This document shows positions 8,958 through 17,408 of a stretch of DNA of 64,000 nt, one piece after another. A program made the translations under genes and the position numbers. The stretch is from the NCBI GenBank assembly GCA_964420285.1, contig CAYQTE010000016.1, positions 1 through 64,000 of the forward strand, in the 5' to 3' direction. This stretch comes from CAYQTE01 sp964420285 (GTDB lineage Bacteria; Planctomycetota; Phycisphaerae; Tepidisphaerales; Tepidisphaeraceae). The notes under the pieces are model-generated. The model had not been told where the DNA came from, made no database searches, and worked only from the letters and a program-made list of their open reading frames with translations. The first letter of the stretch is position 1. Each line of letters starts with the position of its first letter.

Positions 8958-11795
8958 TCACGGCGTCGCCGGCGCGGTCGTGGCGGCGGCTGGCTCGGCC
9001 GCCGATGGCACTGCCGGTGCCGAGGCTGGCGGCGCGGCCGGTGGTTGAAGATCGACCGGCCGGAACAGTTGGTACATGGCTTCCTTGAGCTGCGCGACGT
9101 GGTCCGGTGAGCCGGGGAATCGCTCGTCGGGGAACCGGAAATATCTCGTGTCCAGGATGCCCACGCCGTCATTGGCCTGATATCCCAGCAGAATTTCCGT
9201 TGCGGCATTGGCCGGCGAGTTGAGCCACATTCCCGCCAGGTATTGCAGGCGGAGATTCATGTCGTCGTTGATCTGGGCCCTGGGCTCGGCCTCGGACCAT
9301 GCCTTGAGATCCCGGGCCTGCCCGGCGTACGTCGCCAGAAGACTGATGCCCGGCGGGTATTTCATCATGCTCATGTTGGGAGTGACGCTCAGACGATTGA
9401 AATCCGGCCGGCCGAAGCCGGCATCCTCGATCGATTTGGTCACGGCGGCGTATTCGGGACTTGCGAGCTTGGCCTCGATGGCGTCGATATCGATCGGTGT
9501 TGAATCGCTGCCGGTGGGATCGTTGATGCCGAAGAGCACGGCGTCAAAGCCCCAAAGTCCGTTGTTGTCATGGCCGTCGTTGCTGAAGAGGATGCCGTTG
9601 GGAAAGACCTTGAAGAAGGTGGAGAGGATGCTCTTGGCGCCGTCGATGTTCTCCTCGTAGAAGGGAATCCAGAGGCTCATGACGCCGCCGGGTTTCAGAT
9701 GATCCTTGGCCATCTGGTAATACTCGACGGTGTTGAGTGCGGCGCATCCCTTGACCCAGGGGTCGATGGGATCGGAGGTGATGATGTCGTATTTCTGGTT
9801 GGCCGTGCGGATGAAATGCCGGCCGTCGTCGATAACGACCCTGGTGCGGGGATCCGCCTTGACACCGGTCCCGCCGACGATTCCGTAATTTTCCTTGGCG
9901 AACATGGGGGCCACGTCGCGGGGAACAATTTCCTCGATATCGCAGATTGTGATGTGCTTGACCACATCAGTGGGATAAGTGACGAATGTCCCCGCGGTCA
10001 CGCCCGCTCCGCAGGCGACGACCAGAACATCATTGGGATTGCCCTGGATCAGGGCCGACAGATGGCCGAGCATGCGCTGCAGTCGCATGTCGTGCGGATC
10101 GCTCGACGCCTGCACCTTGCCGGCGCCGTGGAAATACCGCAGGCCGTTGCGGTCCATGGTGACGGCCACGGAGACGTTGGTGCCCTCGCCGACGTACGTG
10201 CAGAAACGCTGGTAGGCGTTGTCATATTTGGAATCGCCCGGTTTGGGACTGGCGTTGAGGGGAACCTGATTTTCGGGAATGATCTCCGGGTAGCACTGGC
10301 CCATCCATGTGGCGGAATTTCGGCCGAAGGCCACGGCGGTCCAGGGAACGTCCGAAACGGTCATCGCCAGAATGACGCCGACCGCGACCACGATAAACGC
10401 GCTGGTTCCGAAGATGATCAGCCGGGCGGTGAATCGCTCGGGATCATAGTCGGCGGCGGAATCCCTGTGCGGGTAGAGCGCGACCATGGCCGACACGCAC
10501 GCCAGCACAATCAGCGCGCGCTCGGAATTGGTGGTGCCAAAGTGGGGGATGATCAGCAGACTGAACGCCAGGGCGCCGACGATGGCGCCAACCGTGTTGG
10601 CGGCATAAACGCGACCGACCAGACGGCCGGAATCCTGGTTCTGCCGGGCGGCGGCGGCCAGCGCCAAGGGAAAGCTGGCGCCCCAGAGAATCGCCGCGGG
10701 GAGGATGGCGTACAGGGCCCGCACCAGGTCGAGTTGGAAGACAATCCACGGCGTGCTGACCCACCGGCCGTCAACCAGTTTTTCCGCAAAGTCGAGATTG
10801 ATCGGCCATGTGGGAAGCGTGGCGATGGCATAGGCGGACCAGCCGATGGCGGCGGCAAGGAGGAACTGGCAGACGCCCAGGGCGACACTCGGCCGGCGAG
10901 AGCCGCGAGCGATCACCGACCCGGCCGTGCTGCCGATGCCCAAGCCGAACAGGAATACCGCCAGGATGATCGATACGGTATAGGTGGTGATTCCGAGCAT
11001 GAGCGAGAGCAGGCGGGTCCAGACGACTTCAGCGCCCAGGCCGGTCAATCCCGATAAAGCGATTGCCAGGTAGATGTTTCCGTGTCCCGGCGCCGGCGGC
11101 GCCGCGGGATCGACCTGTTCATCGCTGGAATCGTCCGCCCGGTATTCGGCATTCGCCGCAACCACCAGGGCGATGATCGAAACCAGCGCATTGAGGCCGA
11201 CCGCGACGAATGTGCCGATCCGCATGTCATAGAGGCGAAGCAGATAGAACCCGGCCAGAAGCGAACCGACGACGGCGCCGACAATGTTGCCGCCGTAGAA
11301 GAAGCCGAGCCAGGAAACACCTTCGGCGGTGGATTTCACATAACGTGCGATGGCGGGGAGGGTGGCGCCCATCATGATCGTGGGCGGAAGCAGGCACATG
11401 GCGCTGACCAGAGCGCGGAAAAGAGAGCCCATGGCGGCATTTTCGGTGGCCCAGCCGGTGTAAAGGCCCTCGACATACTTCATGTAGAAGATGATGAGCA
11501 GGCCCATGGCGCCGATGCCGATTTCGAGCGCCGCGTAGACGCGCAAGGGATGCGCCCGCTTGGAAATGAGCCTGGGGAGCAGCAGACTGCCGATGCACAA
11601 TCCAGCCATGTACGTGCCCAGCAGCACGCCCATGGACTTGGCCGTTGAGCCGATAATCAGTTGCAGAAGCTGCAACCAGACGATCTCGTAGATCAGCGCG
11701 GCGCAACCGCTGCCGAAAAACAAAATCAGGAGAAGTGGAAGTACGGGTGACGACGCAACCGGCGTGACCGGCTTGGGGGATGTCTTTTCGTTCAT
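8958..11795 (-). CDS. Fused MFS-like membrane / spermidine-synthase-like protein (copy 1)
   Basis: This 945-residue paralogue of the next gene downstream shares the same order: a multi-spanning N-terminal half starting LLLILFFGSGCAALIYEIVW, an extracytoplasmic loop, then a spermidine-synthase-like Rossmann domain with VLVVACGAGVTAGTF, ICDIEEIV, VVIDDGRHF and YDIITSDPIDPWVKGCAAL. The last 35 residues are a Pro/Ala/Thr tail ending TTAPATP. The two copies align almost throughout, indicating a tandem duplication. The glycine-rich cofactor loop differs from classical SpeE (GGGDG), so substrate and even catalysis are uncertain; a membrane-linked polyamine-type transferase is one possibility. Confidence 0.8.
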   Translation of the reverse strand: MNEKTSPKPVTPVASSPVLPLLLILFFGSGCAALIYEIVWLQLLQLIIGSTAKSMGVLLGTYMAGLCIGSLLLPRLISKRAHPLRVYAALEIGIGAMGLLIIFYMKYVEGLYTGWATENAAMGSLFRALVSAMCLLPPTIMMGATLPAIARYVKSTAEGVSWLGFFYGGNIVGAVVGSLLAGFYLLRLYDMRIGTFVAVGLNALVSIIALVVAANAEYRADDSSDEQVDPAAPPAPGHGNIYLAIALSGLTGLGAEVVWTRLLSLMLGITTYTVSIILAVFLFGLGIGSTAGSVIARGSRRPSVALGVCQFLLAAAIGWSAYAIATLPTWPINLDFAEKLVDGRWVSTPWIVFQLDLVRALYAILPAAILWGASFPLALAAAARQNQDSGRLVGRVYAANTVGAIVGALAFSLLIIPHFGTTNSERALIVLACVSAMVALYPHRDSAADYDPERFTARLIIFGTSAFIVVAVGVILAMTVSDVPWTAVAFGRNSATWMGQCYPEIIPENQVPLNASPKPGDSKYDNAYQRFCTYVGEGTNVSVAVTMDRNGLRYFHGAGKVQASSDPHDMRLQRMLGHLSALIQGNPNDVLVVACGAGVTAGTFVTYPTDVVKHITICDIEEIVPRDVAPMFAKENYGIVGGTGVKADPRTRVVIDDGRHFIRTANQKYDIITSDPIDPWVKGCAALNTVEYYQMAKDHLKPGGVMSLWIPFYEENIDGAKSILSTFFKVFPNGILFSNDGHDNNGLWGFDAVLFGINDPTGSDSTPIDIDAIEAKLASPEYAAVTKSIEDAGFGRPDFNRLSVTPNMSMMKYPPGISLLATYAGQARDLKAWSEAEPRAQINDDMNLRLQYLAGMWLNSPANAATEILLGYQANDGVGILDTRYFRFPDERFPGSPDHVAQLKEAMYQLFRPVDLQPPAAPPASAPAVPSAAEPAAATTAPATP

Positions 11796-11921
11796 GGGAC
11801 AGCGGTTGATCGGTGTTGTCCGGACATGGCCCGGCTCGAACGTCGAGCGGACGCCTCAAAGAGACCAGCAACCAGGGTCTTATATCGGCGGCGCGCTGCC
11901 GTGTTGCCGATGGCGACCCCG

Positions 11922-11946
11922 GCGGGCCAACTTTCGGTCGGCCCGC
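11922..11946 (-). terminator. Hairpin downstream of the pectin cluster
   Basis: GCGGGCC (11922-11928) pairs with GGCCCGC (11940-11946) downstream of the last gene of the minus-strand pectinolytic cluster. No clear U-run follows, so it could be a weak terminator or an RNA-stabilising hairpin. Confidence 0.35.
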
Positions 11947-11985
11947 TGCCGCGGATGATACCACGCCGGCACAAAAACGCGAAAA

Positions 11986-13440
11986 TCAAGGTGCTGCGTG
12001 CTTGGCGACTTCAACGGCGTAGACCTGGCTGTCGCCGGAAATGTTTGAACGGAAGACGATCCATTTATCGTCGGGGGTAAAGGAGAGATTGGGTTCCAGC
12101 GTGTAGTCGTGCTTGCTCAGGTCTACAAGCTTCTCCACGTCAAACGCGCCGACCTGCACATCTTCGCCGTTGACTTTCATGGTCTGCATCGGAACGTTCT
12201 TCGGCGTGAAGAGGTACATCCATTGTCCGTTGCCGGGCGGATTGAGGTGCTGGTTCGAGCCGGGCAGCCGATCGGCCACGCTGTTGGGTCCGCCGCCGTC
12301 GCCGGCGTAGAGCTTGCCGTTGTGCGAGGCATTGTAGTGAACGGACCACTGCACCCGCTCCAGCGGATAGCGGATGCGCTGGCCGGTGTAGACGTTGACG
12401 CCCGCCAGCCAGAACTGCCCGGATTCGGGGGTTTGCAGATCGTACATGACCATCTGGCCGTCGGGTGTGAAGAATTCGTGGCCGGCGATCTCGTTGGGCA
12501 TGGTGCGCTGGTGCATGAGCTTGTTGTTGGTGCCGTCGAGATGGATGGTCCAGATGCGATCCAGCGAGGCCCAGTTTCCTTCGTGGCAATAGAGTGCCAG
12601 CATCGGATCAGTGGGCGAACACTGGGTGTGGTTGAGATTATCGTTGGAGGGGAAGAATGTCTTGACCTGGCCGGTCTTGATGTTGACCGTGAAGAACTGC
12701 TTGGATCCCCCACCGCCGCCGCCCCGCCCTGCCCGCGCGGCGCCCCGGGCAGCGGCCGGGTTGGTCGTGGGTATAGTGGTCGGCAATGAAGGCACGGCCC
12801 CAGCGCCCGCTTGCGTTGCCGGCAACGCACCGGGCGCGGCAGCGCCGCGGCCCCGGCCGCCACCGCCGCCGACGTTATAATCGCCGAACATCAGCGTTTC
12901 GTCGGCATTGACTCCGCCAAAATCAGCGTTGAAGCCCAGGTCCGCGACTTTGCGCGTGGCCTTGGTATCCAGTTGCGTGGCGTAGATGGAGGTTTGACCG
13001 TTTTCGCGCCGTTCGTAATAGACGGTGCGCGTCTTGCGACCGACCTCGATGCCGCTGCTCATGCCCCGGCTGTAGCTCACGCCCGGCGCGATCAGTTCGA
13101 TCTTGCGCGTCCTGAGATTGACGGAATACAACCCTGCCTTGGTCGGGTCGGCCGCGTTGGGAGAGTAGATCACGACCAGATCGCCCTCGGTGGTGTATGC
13201 GAACTGATGAAAATAGAGGCTGAGGCTGCCCGGCGCGGTCGAGAGGCGGATGATGCGATGACCCGTGGCCGGGTCGATCCAGTCGACGCCCGGCTGGTTG
13301 GCGCAGGGGGTGTCGGACAGGGCGGTGCCGGGCGTGATGCCGGATGGCGCGGTGGTTGGGTCGGCCGCAAACGATGTCGCGGTGATCCAGCCGGCCAGCG
13401 GCAGGCATAGAGCGATCCAAAAGCTGATTCGTCGCCGCAT
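11986..13440 (-). CDS. Secreted PL22-type oligogalacturonate lyase (copy A)
   Basis: The protein has 484 residues, and AAAGGAG lies seven bases before the ATG. A signal peptide (ISFWIALCLPLAGWITATSFAA) is followed by a seven-bladed-propeller lyase body. Diagnostic blocks are WIDPATGHRIIRLS, SLYFHQFAYTTEGD, NHTQCSPTDPMLALYCHEG, LDRIWTIHLDG, EIAGHEFFTPDGQMVMYD and HYNASHNGKLYAGDGG, which match the PL22 oligogalacturonate lyase pattern with its His-rich metal site. PL22 enzymes split unsaturated digalacturonate and short pectin oligomers by beta-elimination. Classical enterobacterial Ogl is cytoplasmic, whereas this one carries a signal peptide. A Gly/Ala/Thr-rich insert occupies residues 187-250. 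A paralogue lies 109 bases upstream. Confidence 0.82.
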   Translation of the reverse strand: MRRRISFWIALCLPLAGWITATSFAADPTTAPSGITPGTALSDTPCANQPGVDWIDPATGHRIIRLSTAPGSLSLYFHQFAYTTEGDLVVIYSPNAADPTKAGLYSVNLRTRKIELIAPGVSYSRGMSSGIEVGRKTRTVYYERRENGQTSIYATQLDTKATRKVADLGFNADFGGVNADETLMFGDYNVGGGGGRGRGAAAPGALPATQAGAGAVPSLPTTIPTTNPAAARGAARAGRGGGGGGSKQFFTVNIKTGQVKTFFPSNDNLNHTQCSPTDPMLALYCHEGNWASLDRIWTIHLDGTNNKLMHQRTMPNEIAGHEFFTPDGQMVMYDLQTPESGQFWLAGVNVYTGQRIRYPLERVQWSVHYNASHNGKLYAGDGGGPNSVADRLPGSNQHLNPPGNGQWMYLFTPKNVPMQTMKVNGEDVQVGAFDVEKLVDLSKHDYTLEPNLSFTPDDKWIVFRSNISGDSQVYAVEVAKHAAP

Positions 13441-13486
13441 GATGGTTCTCCTTTTTTCGATCCGTGCGCCTCGTTGGCTCCGCTAA

Positions 13487-13527
13487 GACCCTCACCCTAA
13501 CCCTCTCCCTGTGTACAAGGAGAGGGG
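13487..13527. repeat. REP-like palindrome, copy 2
   Basis: It has the same architecture as copy 1: a GACCCTCACCCTAACC head, CCTCTCC stem, GTGTAC loop, and GGAGAGGG return stem. It lies between the two PL22 genes, in the leader of copy A, where a hairpin could modulate read-through along the operon. Confidence 0.75.
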
Positions 13528-13549
13528 ACAAGAGGAGGACAGGTTCGCG

Positions 13550-14941
13550 TCAGGGTGCGGCCTTGGCGACTTCCACTGCAAACACGTGGGTCGGCCCGAG
13601 CATGTTGGCGCGGAAGATCACGTACTTGTCATCGGGCGAGAACTGGACGTTGGGTTCAAGTCCGCCGTTGCCGGTCACGTAGTTCTGCTTGGACATATTG
13701 ACCAGTTTTTCGCGGGTGAGCGTGCCATCGCCCTGGACGCGGAAGAGATTGATCCACTGGCCGTCGGGCGCGAATGCCACCTGGCCGGGATCGCCGCCGT
13801 CGCTGGCGAACATCTTGCCGTCGTTTGAGACCTGGAAGTGGATGCCCCACCAGTTCTGTTCGATGTGGTACTTGACGGTTTCGCCCGTCTGGAAATTGAC
13901 GCCGGCAATCCAAAAGACCTGGCTGCGCGGAGTTTGCAGATCGAACCAGATCATCTTTCCATCGGGCCCCCACCACTCGTGACCGGCGATTTCCATCGGC
14001 ATGGTGCGGGCGTGCATGAGCTTCAGGCCGGTGCCGTCGGTGTGGATGGTCCAGATGCGATCATTTTCGTGCCAGGTTCCCTCGTGGCAGAACATGAGGG
14101 CCGTCGGATCGGTCGGGGAAAACTGCAGGTGATTCAGCCATGCGTAGGCGTAGCCAAACACCTTGCGCTCGCCGGTCTTGGCGTTGATGGTGAACAGGGC
14201 CATCGGCGTGGGATTGGCCACGCGGCTGGAAAGGCCCTGCTCCTTGGTGACGGCCGACTGCTGGGCCGGCGTGAGCTGATCCATCGTCTTGCCGGGGAAC
14301 ATCTCGGCCAGTTGATTGGGGGCCGGGCGCGGCGCGGGACGCGTGGTGGCGCCGGTGGGATCGATGGCGGCGTTGCCGGAGATGGTCCCGGCGAAAAGCG
14401 TTTCGTCGCAGTTGACGCAGGACACCCCGCCGCTGCCGGCCGGAAGATCGACGACCTTGCGGGCGACGTGAGTGTTGATGTCGGCGGCCCAGACGGCGCC
14501 GCCGGTGGTGTAGAAGACTTCATTGGTCTTCAGGCCGGTTTCCATAAGGCCGCGCTGGCCCGGAACGACGGTCTCGACTTCGTGGGTCTTGAGGTTGACG
14601 GCACAGATTCCGGCCGGCGCGGTGAAGATGAGCTTCTGCTTGTCGAGGGAGAATTCGTTGTAATGGAAATAGGCACTTTCGCTGCCGTTTTCCGGCGAGA
14701 GCCGGAAGACACGATGGCCGGTGTCGGCGTCAATCCACTCCTTGGGAAGCGTCGAGGCATCGGGGAAGTTCGCCGCCGCACCGGCGCCCCGGCCGCGGCC
14801 GCCGCGCGCGCCGCGGGCCGGCTGCGTGGCCGGACCCGCCGCACCGGGCATCGGCGCGGCCTGTTGGGCTATAACAGCCGCGCCGCAGACCAGTGCGGCC
14901 GCCAAAGTGATCCACAACTTCGTCGAATGGGTACGTTGCAT
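13550..14941 (-). CDS. Secreted PL22-type oligogalacturonate lyase (copy B)
   Basis: There are 463 residues from the ATG at 14941, which has AGGAG nine bases upstream. The signal peptide (LWITLAAALVCGAAVIAQQA) is followed by a Pro/Gly/Arg linker (GARGGRGRGAGAA), then the PL22 propeller: WIDADTGHRVFRLS, AYFHYNEFS, NHLQFSPTDPTALMFCHEGTW, NDRIWTIHTDG, EIAGHEWWGPDGKMIWFDLQ and IHFQVSNDGKMFASDGGD. It aligns with copy A along its length but lacks the large central Gly-rich insert. It likely acts on unsaturated galacturonate oligomers released by polygalacturonases or pectate lyases. Two adjacent secreted copies suggest different chain-length or methylation preferences (inference). Confidence 0.82.
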   Translation of the reverse strand: MQRTHSTKLWITLAAALVCGAAVIAQQAAPMPGAAGPATQPARGARGGRGRGAGAAANFPDASTLPKEWIDADTGHRVFRLSPENGSESAYFHYNEFSLDKQKLIFTAPAGICAVNLKTHEVETVVPGQRGLMETGLKTNEVFYTTGGAVWAADINTHVARKVVDLPAGSGGVSCVNCDETLFAGTISGNAAIDPTGATTRPAPRPAPNQLAEMFPGKTMDQLTPAQQSAVTKEQGLSSRVANPTPMALFTINAKTGERKVFGYAYAWLNHLQFSPTDPTALMFCHEGTWHENDRIWTIHTDGTGLKLMHARTMPMEIAGHEWWGPDGKMIWFDLQTPRSQVFWIAGVNFQTGETVKYHIEQNWWGIHFQVSNDGKMFASDGGDPGQVAFAPDGQWINLFRVQGDGTLTREKLVNMSKQNYVTGNGGLEPNVQFSPDDKYVIFRANMLGPTHVFAVEVAKAAP

Positions 14942-14963
14942 GTCTTGGAACTCCTGAAGTTTC

Positions 14964-15824
14964 TCAGTTGGGACGTGTCGGCTTTGTAGACGGCGCTGTT
15001 GCCGCGGACGGTTTGAGATAGCCGGCCAGCTTGCAGCCGGGCAGGGAACGAATGCCATCGACAACGCAGCCGGCGTTCTGCACGGCGCCGGCGTTGTTGA
15101 AATGCGTGTCGTCGGCGGTGGTATAGAAGGCGGCCTTGATCTGGTCGTGATTCATACCGACGTAATGCTGCGTAATCAGCTTGTTCAGATTGATGAAGTC
15201 AATGTGCTGGCTTTCGGCAACCTGCTGGGACCACACAACGAAATTGCTTTTCTCGACATCGCCGGCCTGCACAACCTCGCGCGGCACGTGCGGCACCGGC
15301 GAGCAGATGATGGGAGTCATCTTGATCGCCAGGGAATCGGTGACGTATTTGCGCATGTACCAGCCGTAGGTGTGCAGAGTCTCCGGCTTGCCCGTGCCCG
15401 GATTGGTAATCTCCTGGGTTTCCTCGCCGAGTCCCGGAAGAGAGGCCCGGCCCTTGGGATCGGTCGCCGGACCGCCGTCGTTGTGGCCCATCTGAATCAA
15501 GACGAAATCCCCGGCCTTGGCGAGTTTAAGGATGGCGTCCCAGTGGCCCTCGTATTGAAAGGACCGACTGCTGCGGCCGGCAATGGCGCGGTTTTGGATG
15601 GTGATGCGGCTGGTGTCGAAAAAAGGAGCGATGCGATCGCCCCAGCCGACCTCGGGGCTGCTGACGTGCACGGTGGAATCGCCGACGATCCAGAGCGTGG
15701 GCCGCGATGTCGGGCCCGTCGTCGGCTGCGCCGATGATCGGCCAGCTCCCAGCAGCATGATTGCCGTCGTGCAGATTGTCACGGCCGCCTGGGCCAGCCT
15801 GGCCGGAATTCGTCCAGATCGCAT
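14964..15824 (-). CDS. Rhamnogalacturonan acetylesterase-type SGNH hydrolase (CE12)
   Basis: The protein has 286 residues from the ATG at 15824, with AAGGAG eight bases upstream. After a signal peptide ending SSAQPTTGPTSRP come the four SGNH blocks: GDSTVHV (nucleophile Ser50), NRAIAGRSSRSF, MGHNDGG (Asn115), and DDTHFNNAGA (Asp238, His241). Block spacing and HFN..GA fit CE12 rhamnogalacturonan acetylesterases, which remove acetyl groups from galacturonate in rhamnogalacturonan-I so that lyases can act. The gene ends 22 bases before the start of PL22 copy B, so the two are likely co-transcribed. The C-terminus carries an APSTKPTRP tail. Confidence 0.85.
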   Translation of the reverse strand: MRSGRIPARLAQAAVTICTTAIMLLGAGRSSAQPTTGPTSRPTLWIVGDSTVHVSSPEVGWGDRIAPFFDTSRITIQNRAIAGRSSRSFQYEGHWDAILKLAKAGDFVLIQMGHNDGGPATDPKGRASLPGLGEETQEITNPGTGKPETLHTYGWYMRKYVTDSLAIKMTPIICSPVPHVPREVVQAGDVEKSNFVVWSQQVAESQHIDFINLNKLITQHYVGMNHDQIKAAFYTTADDTHFNNAGAVQNAGCVVDGIRSLPGCKLAGYLKPSAATAPSTKPTRPN

Positions 15825-15879
15825 CGATTGGTCTCCTTGTCGCATTTCAAGATCGCGCAACGCAGTGAGGCCGATTCGA

Positions 15880-17235
15880 TCAACTGCCCAGCGGAGTCTC
15901 GGCGATCGGCGGGCCGTCACGCGGGATCGTGAAGCTGGTGAACGGATCGGGCTTGGATGGATCGAACGTCTTCCAGTCCGACACGACCCAGTCCGCCAGA
16001 GGCAGCTTGGCGTCGATGATCCCCTGGATCATGCACTTGGAAATTTCGTAGCTGCCGTAATCGCTGTGATGCGTGCTTTCATTGGGGTTGGCGAAGGCCT
16101 TGGGAGCGTCGGCCCGGCCGAGCGCTTCGTAGAACTTGGCGCTCAGGCCGTTCAGATCGATCATCGCGGCGTTGTTGATTTTGGCGGCATCTTTGGCCGC
16201 GGCAACATACGAGCCGCCGTTGGCCACGAAACTGTCGGTGATCTTGCCGTCGGCGCCGAACGACTTGCGGCTGACGGGCGTGACGATGACCGGTGTCCCG
16301 TTGTGGGCGCGAACGGCGTTCACGACCTGCGTGAGATACTGCTCGTATCGGGCAGGCGGCTCGCTGGCGCTCTTCATGTCGTTGTGCCCGAATTGAACAA
16401 AGAGGTAGTCACCTTTCTTCATCGTGCTGGTCATTTTGGTTAGACGGCTGCCGACCGAACCGGGCAGCGAATCGCCGCTTTCGGCCTGGTTGGAAACGGC
16501 GATGCCCGGCCTGAACCAGTTGGTGATGGACTGACCCCAACTGTTGAACGGCTCGCCCGATTGATCGCACATGGTCGAGTCGCCCATGAGATAGACGGTC
16601 GGTCCGTCGGACGGGGCGATTTCAATGGCGGAAATGGCCGGGGCTTTGTCGTCGAACTCGAGCGTGAGCTTGTCATCCCACGCAATGGCCTCGGTGGTTG
16701 TCTCGCGCGGAGCCTTGAGGGCGACGCGCTGGTTGGTGCCGGCAATCAATGGCGTGCGGATGTTGACCGTGATCGTCTTGCGGGCAAATTCACCGGCCCC
16801 CAGGTGAAGCTGGGCGATCATCAGGCGGCGAAGTTCCGCCTTGACGGTGGTCGTCGATTCGGACTGCGAATCGCCGATCGTAAACGTCACATCGTAATTG
16901 CCCTCGGGAAGCTTGATCGAGAATGCGAACGGCGTGGCCGAAGTGGTTGTAACATAGCCGGAATGAATCACATCGCTTCCGCCGCGATCGACGAACTTCA
17001 CGCCGCCAGCTTTCTCGAATCCGTAGCCGCGCTGGTCGGTGTAGGAATCGGTCGCCTTGACCTGAGTAAAGCCGGGCACGGCCGCGGGTGTGAAGCAGAA
17101 CTTGGGACTTGGCCGCGTCGTCGCCGGCTTTGTGGTCTGCGCCCCGGCCGGCGAGGCCAGGCACATTCCAGCCGTCAAAGCGACGGCCGCGACGAGACGA
17201 ACGATCCCCGTGTTACGCACGCTTTGCACCGTCAT
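15880..17235 (-). CDS. CE12-like SGNH esterase with N-terminal beta-sandwich domain
   Basis: There are 451 residues from the ATG at 17235 (GGAGG eight bases upstream; an in-frame GTG six bases earlier is less likely). The order is: signal peptide ending SPAGAQ, TTKPATTRP linker, a galactose-binding-like beta-sandwich of about 160 residues (YGFEKAGGVKFVDRGG, EGNYDVTFTIGDSQSESTTT), then the SGNH domain with GDSTMCDQ (Ser220), AESGDS, FGHNDM (Asn285) and STHHSDYG. The N-terminal domain matches the module often fused to rhamnogalacturonan acetylesterases. It probably deacetylates pectin together with the neighbouring CE12 gene 55 bases downstream. Confidence 0.85.
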   Translation of the reverse strand: MTVQSVRNTGIVRLVAAVALTAGMCLASPAGAQTTKPATTRPSPKFCFTPAAVPGFTQVKATDSYTDQRGYGFEKAGGVKFVDRGGSDVIHSGYVTTTSATPFAFSIKLPEGNYDVTFTIGDSQSESTTTVKAELRRLMIAQLHLGAGEFARKTITVNIRTPLIAGTNQRVALKAPRETTTEAIAWDDKLTLEFDDKAPAISAIEIAPSDGPTVYLMGDSTMCDQSGEPFNSWGQSITNWFRPGIAVSNQAESGDSLPGSVGSRLTKMTSTMKKGDYLFVQFGHNDMKSASEPPARYEQYLTQVVNAVRAHNGTPVIVTPVSRKSFGADGKITDSFVANGGSYVAAAKDAAKINNAAMIDLNGLSAKFYEALGRADAPKAFANPNESTHHSDYGSYEISKCMIQGIIDAKLPLADWVVSDWKTFDPSKPDPFTSFTIPRDGPPIAETPLGS

Positions 17236-17408
17236 GATCACATCCTCCGGTTATCGCGATGTTATCGCGGAGTTGTCGCACTGGCACTGGACCGCCCGAT
17301 CCCGCCCGTCTGATCGCTCGATTTGATGAACTCAACCTTACAGCGTCAGAGCAAACAGGCCGTTCCTCGCCATTCTTAATCTACAGATTTCCGGGCCCGT
17401 TGACAAGT

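Noticed and set aside
9570..11057. Plus-strand frame of 495 residues
   Set aside because: Antisense shadow of the second fusion protein; composition (Gly/Asp/Arg/His) follows from high GC and there is no ribosome site or motif.
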